This document shows, piece after piece, positions 1 to 8,002 of a DNA stretch of 47,449 bases. A program made the position numbers and the translations under genes. Below the pieces are notes generated by a model. That model ran no database searches. It worked only from the letters and a program-made list of their open reading frames with translations, and was not told the DNA's origin. The stretch's first letter is position 1; each line of letters starts with the position of its first letter. Origin of the DNA: Rhodoferax sp. (GTDB lineage: Bacteria; Pseudomonadota; Gammaproteobacteria; Burkholderiales; Burkholderiaceae_C); the NCBI RefSeq assembly GCF_023701345.1, contig NZ_JAMPXE010000005.1, positions 1-47,449 of the forward strand, read 5' to 3'.

Positions 1-819
1 TTCATTCTGGCGGTGCCGGGGCGGCGCCACGGTGAATTTGTTGATGTGCTGCAGGCCTTCGAAGGCCGGGCAACGAGGGCCGAGCAAGAGCTGATTGAGG
101 AAGCGTCCTGGCACGATCTGCGGTTGGTGGTGGCGCACCACCCGCAACGGGCCAAGGAGCAAACGCAATTGCGCCAGGAGCGCATCGCCGCCTTGAAGAC
201 CCAAGCGCAAGCCTGGGCTGGCAAACTCGATGAGCAAGACGGCGGCGTGAGCGCCAGGGGCCGCAAGCTCTCTGACAGTGGCGCCAAGGCGCGGCTGTAT
301 CACGAGGTCAAAGAAGCGCATCTGGCGAAGATAGTCAAAGTTGATCTCAAAAGTGACCTGTTTAGCTACACCGTAGACGAAGACGCGCTCAAACAGGCTG
401 AATTGATGGACGGCAAGTTATTGTTGGTCACCAATGTGGCTGACTTGACACCACCAGAAGTAGTGCGGCGTTACAAGGCTCTGGCTGATATCGAGCGGGG
501 CTTTAGGGTGCTCAAATCCGAGATGGAAATTGCCCCGGTGTATCACCGCCTGCCCGAGAGAATCCGGGCCCATGCGTTTGTTTGTTTCCTGGCTTTGATT
601 GTTTACCGTGTCATGCGCCAAAGATTGAAACTGGCCAAGAGTGATCTGTCGCCGGAGCGGGCCTTGGCAGAACTGAGAAAAATTCAGCGCCATCAGGTGC
701 GCATCAACAATGCCGAACCCATCGCGGGCATCTCAACGATCAACGACAGCCAAACCAAGGTGCTGGAGACGTTGAACATCAAAAAACCGACCCAAGACGC
801 CCAGTTACCCCTTTTGTAG
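1..819 (+). CDS. IS1634-type transposase, C-terminal part (5' end outside window)
   Basis: The reading frame is open from base 1, so the N-terminus lies outside the window; 272 codons are visible. The protein resembles the C-terminal half of IS1634/IS4-superfamily DDE transposases. The stretch DIERGFRVLKSEMEIAPVYHR (about residues 164-184 of the visible part) is the conserved block around the last catalytic acidic residue, and it is followed by the usual HAFVCFLALIVYRVM helix. The middle carries a coiled, charged segment (KEQTQLRQERIAAL). It would cut and rejoin DNA at the ends of its own element. The stop is only about 60 bp from the apparent element end near base 880. The downstream neighbour is a hydrolase gene that the element has interrupted. 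Whether the transposase is intact cannot be judged from here. Confidence 0.85.
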   Translation, partial: FILAVPGRRHGEFVDVLQAFEGRATRAEQELIEEASWHDLRLVVAHHPQRAKEQTQLRQERIAALKTQAQAWAGKLDEQDGGVSARGRKLSDSGAKARLYHEVKEAHLAKIVKVDLKSDLFSYTVDEDALKQAELMDGKLLLVTNVADLTPPEVVRRYKALADIERGFRVLKSEMEIAPVYHRLPERIRAHAFVCFLALIVYRVMRQRLKLAKSDLSPERALAELRKIQRHQVRINNAEPIAGISTINDSQTKVLETLNIKKPTQDAQLPLL

Positions 820-881
820 TGGCAAGTTTGAACCCGGTTCTATATGAATCAATAACTTGCGTCATTTGGTGTCGAACTCGG
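1..881 (+). mobile_element. Right end of an IS1634-family-like insertion sequence
   Basis: The element contains the transposase and a short 3' tail. Its right boundary is inferred, not seen as a repeat: the hydrolase gene read from the right follows its family up to the residues VFIP (about base 883) and then switches to PEFDTK and a stop. The outermost bases on the element side, read inwards, begin CCCCGAGTTCGACACC. The left inverted repeat and any target-site duplication lie outside the window, so the exact end is uncertain by a few bases. Confidence 0.65.
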
Positions 882-1455
882 GGGGGATGAACACCGTGTC
901 GTCACCCATCGGCCACAGGCGTAGTTTGATGCTGGCGATCAGCGTGTCATGGTCGCCCTGCGGAAAATCGGTGCGACCAATCGAACCGGCAAACAGCACA
1001 TCACCGACAAAGGCCCGCTTGGCCTCACTGGCGTAAAACACCACATGACCCGGCGTGTGACCCGGGCAGTGGCGCACCGCCAACGTGCATTGCCCCACGG
1101 TCACGGTATCGCCGTCCTTGAGCCAGCGTGTCGGGGTGAACGCTTGGGCCGGCGGAAAACCAAACATCTTGCTTTGCCCGGGCAAGCCGTCGATCCAGAA
1201 CTGGTCGGCCGGATGCGGGCCAACAATGGGCAAACCCAGCCGCTCGGCCAGTTCACCGGCGCCCCCGGCATGGTCGATGTGGGCATGAGTGAGCCAGATT
1301 TGTTCCAGCTTCAAACCCAGCCGCGCCACTTGTTCAAGCAGCAGGTCGAGGTCGCCACCGGGGTCGATGACGGCCGCTTGCAGCGTCTGGTCACACCAGA
1401 CCAGGGAACAATTTTGCGCAAAGGCGGTAACGGGCACGGTGAGGTAACGAAACAT
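862..1455 (-). pseudogene. Metallo-beta-lactamase-fold hydrolase (glyoxalase II-like, YcbL type), 3' end removed by IS
   Basis: Cytoplasmic zinc hydrolase of the glyoxalase II-like family, presumably acting on thioesters. The start chosen is the ATG giving MFRYLTVPVTAF, because family members begin there; an in-frame ATG eight codons upstream is less likely. The THAHIDHAGG motif (first metal site, D and H ligands), the HCPGHTPGHV motif and the FVGDVLFAGSIGRTD motif (bridging Asp) are all present. The normal C-terminus after VFIP continues with GHGP, where the His is a metal ligand, plus about 15 to 20 residues. Here it is replaced by PEFDTK and a stop contributed by the insertion sequence. 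Loss of that His should abolish or severely weaken activity, so it is called a disrupted gene. Confidence 0.8.
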
Positions 1456-1728
1456 GGGGTTGAAACTTGTTGTGATCAAAGTATCAAGATTTATAACAAA
1501 TTTTCTGACAGCTCGCGGCGATCACGTGGTGTCCCAAAGCCGTCTCATTGGTAGCCGAAGTCATACCCTCCATTGCTGACCTGTTTGTAACTTGACGGTC
1601 ATGCATCCGACGAGGTTCACTTTCTATAGTTCATCCATATCGCAATACGGCGATAGAAGCTGGACAAGACGGTACACGATGACGACCGACCTGCCCGGAA
1701 CTGTTTGACAACCTTGAAAGGAATCATC

Positions 1729-2058
1729 ATGAATACCAAATTTACATCCGTCGCCTTGATCCTCGCCACCGGTCTACTCGCAGGCACCCAGGCCCTCGCC
1801 GGCGTCACGCGCGAACAAGTGCAGGCCGAGCTGGCCCAGGCCATCCGTGCTGGCGACATACCGATGCTTAACGATCAAGGTCTGAAGCCCAACGAGTTGT
1901 ACCCGGATCGCTTCCCAGCCAAACAAGCGCAAGCGAGTGTTACTCGCAATCAAGTGCAGGCGGACATGAACAAAGCCATGCGCGACGGAAATTTCATGAT
2001 CACAGATAGCGGCCTGCTGTGCAATGAAGTGCACCCGGACATGCATCCAAAGGTGTGA
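1729..2058 (+). CDS. DUF4148-type exported small protein
   Basis: A 109-residue protein with a clear signal peptide (MNTKFTSVALILATGLLAG, cleavage after TQALA), so it is exported to the periplasm. The mature part contains two similar units, GVTREQVQAELAQAIRAGDI and SVTRNQVQADMNKAMRDGNF, each followed by a short segment with LxPNEL/LLCNEVHPD. This R-x-Q-V-x-A-(E/D) pattern is typical of DUF4148 proteins, which are abundant in Burkholderiales and of unknown function. The ATG at 1729 is preceded by GAAAGGA, a good ribosome binding site; an in-frame TTG 24 bases upstream would add residues in front of the signal peptide and is rejected. It is monocistronic and has no obvious link to the neighbouring genes. 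Confidence 0.8.
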   Translation: MNTKFTSVALILATGLLAGTQALAGVTREQVQAELAQAIRAGDIPMLNDQGLKPNELYPDRFPAKQAQASVTRNQVQADMNKAMRDGNFMITDSGLLCNEVHPDMHPKV

Positions 2059-2068
2059 CTGTGGCCAG

Positions 2069-2158
2069 GCACTGACCGAGGCCGCGCGGGTTCGTTATGG
2101 GGGCGGCCCGTTGATGTTTGAAGTTCCGGACGGCAACCGGCTTTCGGCGACGGACTAA
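2069..2158 (+). pseudogene. VOC-family (glyoxalase/bleomycin-resistance fold) C-terminal relic
   Basis: Thirty codons, open to TAA, translate to ALTEAARVRYGGGPLMFEVP and DGNRLSATD. The GGGPLMFEVPDGNRL pattern looks like the last strand and metal-ligand Glu region of VOC-superfamily proteins. There is no start codon, ribosome site or N-terminal half upstream, since the DUF4148 gene ends at 2058. It therefore looks like the truncated tail of a gene once present here. It overlaps the end of the SSB-like relic on the other strand, suggesting two genes that once converged at this point. The family assignment rests on about 20 residues and is tentative. Confidence 0.45.
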
Positions 2159-2281
2159 ACCCCCGACTCGGTGCTCACCACCCGGTGCGCCACCAGGTCC
2201 AGCGCGGGCTTGGTGTTGCCCTGCTTGTCGGTCCAGACCTTGGGGTTCAGGTGGCCGGCGGCGGCCAGCGAGTCGCCGTCA
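2155..2281 (-). pseudogene. SSB-like gene relic (C-terminal ~40 codons)
   Basis: Read on the minus strand this gives DGDSLAAAGHLNPKVWTDKQ, GNTKPALDLVAHRVVSTESG, V and a stop. It is the same as the C-terminal part of the intact SSB-like protein at 13029-13331 except for the last few residues (VSTESGV here, LSTEPGF there). Homology stops abruptly at 2281, 18 bp beyond the stop codon of the neighbouring kinase gene, so the N-terminal 60 codons are missing. The different last codons show that this is not simply a recent copy of the whole right-hand gene. Confidence 0.75.
2179..2281. repeat. Direct repeat, left copy (103 bp, identical to 13053-13155)
   Basis: This 103 bp segment is identical, base for base and in the same orientation, to 13053-13155. 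Outside that core, similarity continues leftwards with a few mismatches to about 2160 and ends sharply at 2281 on the right. The two copies bracket the whole RLP catabolic island (2299-12954), with 10,874 bp between corresponding bases. Confidence 0.9.
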
Positions 2282-2298
2282 TCAGGAAGCCGCCACCG

Positions 2299-3585
2299 TC
2301 ATGTCAGCATCGTGAAGGCTTTGCTAAAAAAGTCGTCAGTCCCAAAGTTGCCGGACTTGAGCGTCAAGTGCAGCCCCTCATGTGACGTGACCTCGGTTTG
2401 GGCATGGCACCAAGGGACACCGGGGTCAATTTGCGGCCCGATCTTCATTTGTGTGATGGCCAGGGCTTGCACGCAGGCCCCCGAGGTTTCGCCGCCGGCC
2501 AGCACCAACTGGCGCACACCCAAATCCACCAGGCCACGCGCAATCGCAGCCAGCGTGCGCTCTACCAATGCGCCGGCCGTTTCCACACCCAACATCCCCT
2601 GCACGGACTTGACGGCCGTTGCGTCGGCCGACGAATAAATGAGCACCGGTCCTTGAGCTAACAAGGGCTCAGCCCAGGCCAACGCATCGGCCACCACATT
2701 GACGCCGGTAGATTCTTGGGTGGCAATCTGCAAGGGATCAATCTCTAATGCGGGAAGACCCGCCTGGATGAATGCCATCACCTGCCGATTGGTTACCAGC
2801 GAACAGCTACCCGACACCACAGCTTTCAGGCCAGTGGCGGCGGGCAAGGCGCTGGCCGCGCTGGAGGGCACAATGCCAAAATTGGCGGGCAGGCCAATCG
2901 CAACGCCCGAGCCTGCCGTCACCAACGGCATGTCTTTAAGCGCTGGTCCCAGGCGGATCAGGTCGTCGTTGGAAATCGCATCAACCACTGCCAGATTCAC
3001 GCCTTGGGCACGCAGTTGCTCAATGCGCGCACGAATGGCCGCCTCGCCCTGTGCCACGACCTTGTAGTCAATCAAGCCGACCTTGCGGCGGCATTGCCCC
3101 TGCAACACGCGCACCAAGTTGGCATCGGTCATGGGTGTGAGCGGGTGATTCTGCATTCCGCTTTCATTGAGCAGAACGTCAGCGACAAACAAATGACCCT
3201 TGAAAACAGTGCGCTGGTTGTCCGGAAATGCCGGCGTGGCGATGGTGAAGTCGCTGCCTGGCAGGTCGGCCAGTGCGTCCATCAGGGCCTCGGTCACCGG
3301 GCCAATATTGCCGTGCGCCGTGCTGTCAAAAGTGGAGCAATACTTGAAATAGATTTGCTCCGCACCCTGGGTCTGCAGCCAATGAAGTGCTGCCAGTGAC
3401 TGAGCAATGGCCTCCTCTTTGGGAAGCGTGCGCGACTTGAGTGCGATCACCACGGCATCCGTATCGGCGTCCAGCGGCTGCGCTGGCGTACCCATCGCCT
3501 GCATCACCCGCATACCGGAGCGCACCAAGTTGTTGGCCAGATCGGTTGCGCCGGTAAAGTCATCCGCAATGCAGCCGAGTTTCAT
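2299..3585 (-). CDS. otnK: DUF1537 four-carbon acid sugar kinase, OtnK-like (3-oxo-tetronate 4-kinase)
   Basis: Cytoplasmic ATP-dependent kinase of the DUF1537 family, 428 residues, the usual length. The N-terminal substrate domain starts with CIADDFTGATDLANNLVRSG, the family signature. FKYCSTFDSTAHGNIGP and TPAFPDNQRTVFKGHLFV follow, the latter characteristic of the OtnK branch. The C-terminal nucleotide domain ends in LAGGETSGACVQALAI. The start MKLGC is chosen because its ATG overlaps the upstream stop as ATGA, indicating translational coupling; the frame is open for 26 further codons upstream but those residues overlap the previous gene. OtnK enzymes phosphorylate 3-oxo-tetronates made from threonate or erythronate. 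The usual partners OtnC (aldolase) and OtnI (isomerase) are absent, so the true substrate may differ. It is the last gene of the island operon. Confidence 0.85.
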   Translation of the reverse strand: MKLGCIADDFTGATDLANNLVRSGMRVMQAMGTPAQPLDADTDAVVIALKSRTLPKEEAIAQSLAALHWLQTQGAEQIYFKYCSTFDSTAHGNIGPVTEALMDALADLPGSDFTIATPAFPDNQRTVFKGHLFVADVLLNESGMQNHPLTPMTDANLVRVLQGQCRRKVGLIDYKVVAQGEAAIRARIEQLRAQGVNLAVVDAISNDDLIRLGPALKDMPLVTAGSGVAIGLPANFGIVPSSAASALPAATGLKAVVSGSCSLVTNRQVMAFIQAGLPALEIDPLQIATQESTGVNVVADALAWAEPLLAQGPVLIYSSADATAVKSVQGMLGVETAGALVERTLAAIARGLVDLGVRQLVLAGGETSGACVQALAITQMKIGPQIDPGVPWCHAQTEVTSHEGLHLTLKSGNFGTDDFFSKAFTMLT

Positions 3586-4256
3586 GACTGCACCTGCTGT
3601 TGAATATCCACGCGCTGTGCCAGATCGCGCATGAGCAGGGGCGGACTGGCCAGCACGGGGCATGGCAACTCCTCCTGCAGCAGATCCCGCAAATGCGCCA
3701 AGGACGCCTGAGCTAAAACGATCACGTCAACTGAGGGTGCCAACTCGGCCGCAGACAGTCGCACCAGCTGGTCATGGCGTGTACGATCTCCCGCCATCAG
3801 CGCTGCGTACGCGTCAGCATTGACCATTGGGTGAACGCTCACCGACATGCCCTGCTCGGCAGCGTGCGACTGCAACAGCGCAGTGCTGGGTTCAACCGTA
3901 CTGCTCGCGGTGCAAAGCAAGCCAATTCGTCGGCCTTCGCGCACGGCTTGCGCCGCCATGGGGTCATCGATTTTGAGCACAGGTTGACGAACCAGTCGAC
4001 GCGCGATGTCCACTGCTGGCGAGGTCGAGGAGCAGGTCACAACGATCAAGTCAGGCTGCGCGTCCGACGCGAGCAAGATTTGTTCGACAACGCGGCGGTA
4101 TACCGGCTCCTGCGGTCCGCCGCGCAGCAGGTCCTTGAGCAAACTCTCGTTCAAGATGTGAAAGCACTCGACATCTGGCATCTCTGTACGCATCAGCTGT
4201 CGAAAAGTGTCAGAGAGAAATCCGACCGTGTGGATAAAAGCAATCTTTGTCGTCAT
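3582..4256 (-). CDS. Asp/Glu racemase-superfamily protein with a single catalytic-type cysteine
   Basis: A 224-residue protein of the aspartate/glutamate/hydantoin racemase fold. The first half carries VVTCSSTSPAVDIARRL with Cys75, the position of the first catalytic cysteine. At the second catalytic position the sequence is VIVLAQASLAHL, so no cysteine is present there. Two-base racemases need both, hence a racemase reaction is unlikely. Relatives with one cysteine include arylmalonate decarboxylase and maleate isomerase, although arylmalonate decarboxylase keeps the other one. A role in isomerising or decarboxylating a keto- or hydroxy-acid of the island pathway is an inference. Its stop overlaps the start of the OtnK-like kinase by four bases, so the two are probably translated together. 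Confidence 0.75.
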   Translation of the reverse strand: MTTKIAFIHTVGFLSDTFRQLMRTEMPDVECFHILNESLLKDLLRGGPQEPVYRRVVEQILLASDAQPDLIVVTCSSTSPAVDIARRLVRQPVLKIDDPMAAQAVREGRRIGLLCTASSTVEPSTALLQSHAAEQGMSVSVHPMVNADAYAALMAGDRTRHDQLVRLSAAELAPSVDVIVLAQASLAHLRDLLQEELPCPVLASPPLLMRDLAQRVDIQQQVQS

Positions 4257-4310
4257 TAAAACGTTCCAAAAAATGGGTTGTTCTGGCCAGCACCGGCCGA
4301 CAGGGAAGGA

Positions 4311-4919
4311 CTATCCGAGATGTGCGTCGTCGCCCCAGCTCTCGATTGACCACTGATCGCCATCAATACCGATCCAGTTGATTCCGGCATTCGGAATCGG
4401 ATAGTCACGAGGGGCCTCAAGCGGCAGCTGACGGGCCCGTCGGTAGATGACATCCAGCGCCCCGCCATGGGTCACCACCACAATGGTTTGTCCCTCATGC
4501 TCACGCACCAAGTGTTCAATGCAGTCCAATACACGCACCTGGTGTTGTCGACGGCTTTCCCCACCGCCCGGTGATGCGTAATCTGGATCGTGGCTTTCAA
4601 TTGCCCGGGCGTCTTCTTCATATTGGAGGGATATCTCCTCAAGGGTCATCCCTTCGCAGCGTCCAAAATGTCGCTCTCGCAATGCCTGCAAAAGGATGAT
4701 CGGCAAATGCAAGACCTCAGAAATGGGCTGCGCCGTTTGGCGGGCACGCAACAAGTCGCTGCTGTACAACGCCGTCGCGGTCGAGCCAACAAAATGGCGC
4801 CCCACTGCCGTCGCTTGTGCCTCACCTTTGGCGTTAAGTGCCAGGTCCATTTGACCTTGCAAACGCAGCTCAATATTCCAGTCCGTCTCACCGTGGCGAA
4901 CAAAACATATACGAGTCAT
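4311..4919 (-). CDS. Histidine phosphatase family protein (phosphoglycerate mutase-like)
   Basis: A 202-residue cytoplasmic phosphatase of the histidine phosphatase superfamily. CFVRHGETDWN at the N-terminus contains the RHG motif whose His is phosphorylated during catalysis. LYSSDLLRARQTAQPI, LRERHFGRCEGMTLEEI (acid residue) and VVVTHGGALDVIYR (second catalytic His) are all in place. Residues match the broad-specificity phosphatase branch rather than glycolytic mutase. It sits 54 bp upstream of the racemase-fold gene and is separated from the TRAP genes by a 165 bp AT-rich gap. A plausible job is removing phosphate from a sugar-acid phosphate or phosphoglycolate made by the island pathway; the substrate cannot be read from sequence. 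Confidence 0.85.
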   Translation of the reverse strand: MTRICFVRHGETDWNIELRLQGQMDLALNAKGEAQATAVGRHFVGSTATALYSSDLLRARQTAQPISEVLHLPIILLQALRERHFGRCEGMTLEEISLQYEEDARAIESHDPDYASPGGGESRRQHQVRVLDCIEHLVREHEGQTIVVVTHGGALDVIYRRARQLPLEAPRDYPIPNAGINWIGIDGDQWSIESWGDDAHLG

Positions 4920-5084
4920 TTTTTATCGCCGCAAATTCAGGGTTAAACATTAGTATAGTGAAGTTAGTGAATTAATTTCTTTCGAAATCATTAAAGAATC
5001 ACCAACTTCGATTCAACATTTCTCATGCAATTTTAAATTTTGATTTAGTTCAATATCAAATGAACAAAAGAAACTAAATTTATT

Positions 5085-6350
5085 CTACTTAATAACCCAA
5101 GTCGTCATGCTGGGGATAAAAGTAACCAGCATCAAGACGAATAACATGACACCAACAAAAGGCAGAGCGGCAAGACTCAGGCGCGACAACGAAACTTTTG
5201 AGATATTACTGGCCACATAGAGAGCCGTCCCCACAGGAGGCGTCAATAAACCGATCGTCAGGTTGATGACCATCATGAGGCCAAACTGGGTAAGATTGAC
5301 ATCCAAGGAGACGGCAACAGGCACAAGAACAGGAACCAAAATAATAATTGCCGGACCAAGGTCCATGAATACGCCAACTGCCAGCAAGAGAAGATTGATC
5401 ATGAGCAATATGGCATATTTATTATCAGAAATGCTCAAGATCGTTTCACTGATTTGCTGTGGAATTTGCTCACTTGCCAAAATCCAACCAAACAAGGAAG
5501 CCGTGGCAATCAGAAAACTGATGACCGCCGTGTTGCTCACCGAGCTACTGAAGATCTCTGGGAAATCGCTCCAGGCCAGTTCCTTGTAAACAAATTTGCC
5601 AATGAAAATCGCATAGACAGCGGCAACAACACCGCCTTCGGTTGGTGTAAAGACACCCATGCGAATTCCAACAATAATGATGATTGGAAGCAACAAAGCC
5701 CACACTGAATCTTTGACACATACCCATTTTTGAGCACGGGTCATTGTTGACTCAGCTGGATAGTTTCGTTTTTTTGCGTGGAAGTGAGAAACGACCATGA
5801 AGCCCGCAGCTATTAATATTCCTGGCAAAAATCCAGCCATGAACAAGTCGCCAATAGATGTGCCTGAAGCGACGCCATAAAGAATCATGGCAATACTTGG
5901 GGGAATAATAAGGCCAATACTTCCTGACGCAGCAACCAGCGCAGCTGAAAATGGAAGTTCATACCCTCTTTTTTTCATTTCAGGAACCATCAGTGTGCCA
6001 ATGGCCGCTGTATCTGCAACACCGGAACCGGATATGCCACCCATGATCACACCAGATATGGACACCACATGGGCCAAGCTGCCACGGAGCCCACCCACCA
6101 GCGCGAGGGCGAAATTGATGATCCGGCTGGTGATGCCGCCTTTCTCCATCACTGAACCAGCAAGCATGAAAAACGGGATCGCCATCAATGGAAAAGAGTC
6201 CACTCCGGCAAACATTCGTTGAATAACGACCTGCATCGGGTAATCTGCTACAAAAAACATTGCAGCCAGGGAAGATATACCCAAAACAAAGGAAATGGGA
6301 ACGCCAACCAATACAAGAACGACAAACACACTGAACAAAACTAAAGTCAT
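5085..6350 (-). CDS. dctM: TRAP transporter large membrane subunit (DctM/TRAP-L)
   Basis: A 421-residue inner-membrane protein with about a dozen hydrophobic helices, the translocation subunit of a TRAP (Na+-coupled) carrier. The family landmarks are visible: PISFVLGISSLAAMFF near the N-terminus, IPFFMLAGSVMEKGGIT, GGISGSGVADTAAIGT, ASGSIGLIIPPSIAMILYGV and the late LTIGLLTPPVGTALYVASNI. Its start lies 4 bp after the end of the small subunit gene, so the two are co-translated. The base composition is noticeably AT-rich compared with the kinases at either end of the island. Substrate is unknown; the gene context suggests a sugar acid. Confidence 0.95.
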   Translation of the reverse strand: MTLVLFSVFVVLVLVGVPISFVLGISSLAAMFFVADYPMQVVIQRMFAGVDSFPLMAIPFFMLAGSVMEKGGITSRIINFALALVGGLRGSLAHVVSISGVIMGGISGSGVADTAAIGTLMVPEMKKRGYELPFSAALVAASGSIGLIIPPSIAMILYGVASGTSIGDLFMAGFLPGILIAAGFMVVSHFHAKKRNYPAESTMTRAQKWVCVKDSVWALLLPIIIIVGIRMGVFTPTEGGVVAAVYAIFIGKFVYKELAWSDFPEIFSSSVSNTAVISFLIATASLFGWILASEQIPQQISETILSISDNKYAILLMINLLLLAVGVFMDLGPAIIILVPVLVPVAVSLDVNLTQFGLMMVINLTIGLLTPPVGTALYVASNISKVSLSRLSLAALPFVGVMLFVLMLVTFIPSMTTWVIK

Positions 6351-6354
6351 GGCA

Positions 6355-6813
6355 TCAGCGTCTGGCTAAGACGTCCTCATAAAAATTCTTTACTAAATAC
6401 GCAAAAATCAACATGCCGGCAAGAGGCAAGACCACATAGACATAATTCATTGGTATTTCCAAGGCTGAACTTGCCTGTCGAGAGCCGCGTGCAACAAATT
6501 TAAAACCGCCATAAATCAATACAGAAGTAAAAATCATCATTGATAAGTAACTTATCGAAAGCAAAATCTTTTGTGGAAAAATAGGCAAGCTCTTCAGAAT
6601 CAAATCCAAACTGACGTGCTGTCTGTTTCTGACAGCCATTGCTGCACCTAGAAATGTCATCCAAACAAATATGTAGCGCCCAGCCTCTTCAGACCAGGAA
6701 AGTGAATTTGAAAATGCGTACCTCGCAACAACTTGGGTAAAAATTATTGCCACCATGGCCAACATCAACAAGAAGCACACTGTTCTTAAAATAACGTAGA
6801 ACCTTTTTTCCAA
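6355..6813 (-). CDS. dctQ: TRAP transporter small membrane subunit (DctQ/TRAP-S)
   Basis: A 152-residue protein with four predicted membrane helices (about residues 10-32, 45-65, 85-108, 125-145), the usual DctQ layout. It includes the conserved SWSEEAGRYIFVWMTFLGAA segment and NRQHVSLDL. It associates with the large subunit encoded immediately downstream. Upstream, an 85 bp gap with a strong stem-loop separates it from the binding-protein gene. Composition is AT-rich like its partners. Confidence 0.93.
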   Translation of the reverse strand: MEKRFYVILRTVCFLLMLAMVAIIFTQVVARYAFSNSLSWSEEAGRYIFVWMTFLGAAMAVRNRQHVSLDLILKSLPIFPQKILLSISYLSMMIFTSVLIYGGFKFVARGSRQASSALEIPMNYVYVVLPLAGMLIFAYLVKNFYEDVLARR

Positions 6814-6836
6814 TTTTTTCTCCTTGACCAGTAAAT

Positions 6837-6878
6837 AAAATTGACACCATCGGAACTGTTCAAGATGATGTCAATTTT
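6837..6878 (-). terminator. Stem-loop between dctP and dctQ (partial terminator or mRNA stabiliser)
   Basis: The arms AAAATTGACACCATC (6837-6851) and GATGATGTCAATTTT (6864-6878) pair over 15 bp with one mismatch around a 12-base loop. On the transcribed minus strand the hairpin is followed by an A/T-rich run beginning TTTTATTT. It lies just after the stop codon of the solute-binding protein gene, where a terminator-like stem commonly lowers expression of the membrane subunits relative to the binding protein. The T-run occurs on both strands, so it could act in both directions. Confidence 0.7.
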
Positions 6879-6898
6879 TTATTTGTAAAAATTTATAT

Positions 6899-7879
6899 TT
6901 ACTTGCCGGCTTCGATAATTTTGTTGTAAAGATCAATGCCGTATTTTTCGGCGAACTGCTTGTGAACCGTGCGAGCCAGTTTTGCCCATTCTGTGGTATC
7001 TGGTTTGGTGACTTTCATGCCTTTTGCCTGCAAGTCTTTCAACAAGTTGTCAGATTTTTCAAAGACAAGCTTGTTCTCATATTGAGTCGCCTCGGCAGCA
7101 GCTTCTTTAACCGCCTTCTGTTGGTCGGCACTCAATTTCAACCAGGCTTTATTGCTCATGGCAATGAGAACATACTCATACTTGTGATTTGTCATGGCAA
7201 TATATTTCTGCACTTCATATATTTTGCCAGCATGAATAAATGGGACTGGATTTTCTTGTGCTTCAATCACATTTTGCTGCAATCCTGTATAGACCTCACC
7301 CCATGCCATGGGCGTAGGATTGGTGCCCATGGCTTTCCAGGCCGCAATGATGGGGGGAATTTCAGGAACCCGAATCTTGAGTCCTTTGATGTCATTCAAT
7401 GAATTAACCGGTTTGTTGGTCGTCAATTGACGAGGACCACGCTCCCAGAAAGCCAATCCTCGTATATCGGAACTTTTCAGCAATTTATCAAGGAGTTGCT
7501 CACCGATCGGACCGTACATGACCTTGCGTAAATGTGTTTCGTCTTTGAACAGGTACGGCAGTTCCATGATTTGAATTGAAGGTTCAAAATTTCCAAGAAC
7601 ACCTGCAATCAGGGCAAAATCGACGGAGCCAATTTGCATGCCTTCAGCCATGTCCCGGTCGTTGCCGATTGTTGAGTTGGGAAATACCTTGATTTGTACT
7701 TCACCTTTTGTTTTGGCATCAACCAATTCAGCAAACTTGAGGGCACCGAGTTGCCACAAATCGGACTCATTTTGAACGTGACCCAGTTTCATCACGATTG
7801 GTTTTTTGACCGGTTCAGCGGCAAATGCAGTGCAAGCGACAGCCAGACCGACAATTAAAGACAAGGCAAACTTTTTCAT
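6899..7879 (-). CDS. dctP: TRAP transporter periplasmic solute-binding protein (DctP family)
   Basis: A 326-residue protein with a signal peptide (MKKFALSLIVGLAVACTAFA, cleaved before AEP), so it works in the periplasm. The mature part shows DctP features: MKLGHVQNESDLWQLGALKF, VFPNSTIGNDRDMAEGMQIG, and LKGLKIRVPEIP-like DIKGLKIRVPEI, whose Arg normally salt-bridges the carboxylate of the ligand. WGEVYTGLQQNVIEAQENP follows and is typical. The ligand is therefore expected to be an organic or sugar acid. It is first of the transporter genes; a 13-bp perfect palindrome lies about 80 bp upstream of its start. Confidence 0.95.
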   Translation of the reverse strand: MKKFALSLIVGLAVACTAFAAEPVKKPIVMKLGHVQNESDLWQLGALKFAELVDAKTKGEVQIKVFPNSTIGNDRDMAEGMQIGSVDFALIAGVLGNFEPSIQIMELPYLFKDETHLRKVMYGPIGEQLLDKLLKSSDIRGLAFWERGPRQLTTNKPVNSLNDIKGLKIRVPEIPPIIAAWKAMGTNPTPMAWGEVYTGLQQNVIEAQENPVPFIHAGKIYEVQKYIAMTNHKYEYVLIAMSNKAWLKLSADQQKAVKEAAAEATQYENKLVFEKSDNLLKDLQAKGMKVTKPDTTEWAKLARTVHKQFAEKYGIDLYNKIIEAGK

Positions 7880-7955
7880 AAATTCTCCAATTAAATTAAT
7901 TATTTAACACAAACAAACGCAAAATTATCACAATATCTTTATATTCTCCTTATGG

Positions 7956-7968
7956 TGAATAATATTCA
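7956..7968. promoter_or_regulatory. Palindrome TGAATAATATTCA upstream of dctP (possible operator)
   Basis: TGAATA-A-TATTCA is a perfect inverted repeat in the 123 bp AT-rich gap between the dehydrogenase and dctP. It is about 77 bp before the dctP start on the same transcript direction. It could bind a regulator or mark an internal promoter of the transporter genes. No regulator is identified for it; in AT-rich DNA a palindrome of this size can also be chance. Confidence 0.3.
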
Positions 7969-8002
7969 TCGATTCGGATATGGAATTAAAAGGTGAATGA
8001 GA

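Noticed and set aside
3586-3663. Longer N-terminus for the OtnK-like kinase
   Set aside because: The extra 26 codons overlap the upstream gene and lack homology; the ATGA overlap start matches the family.
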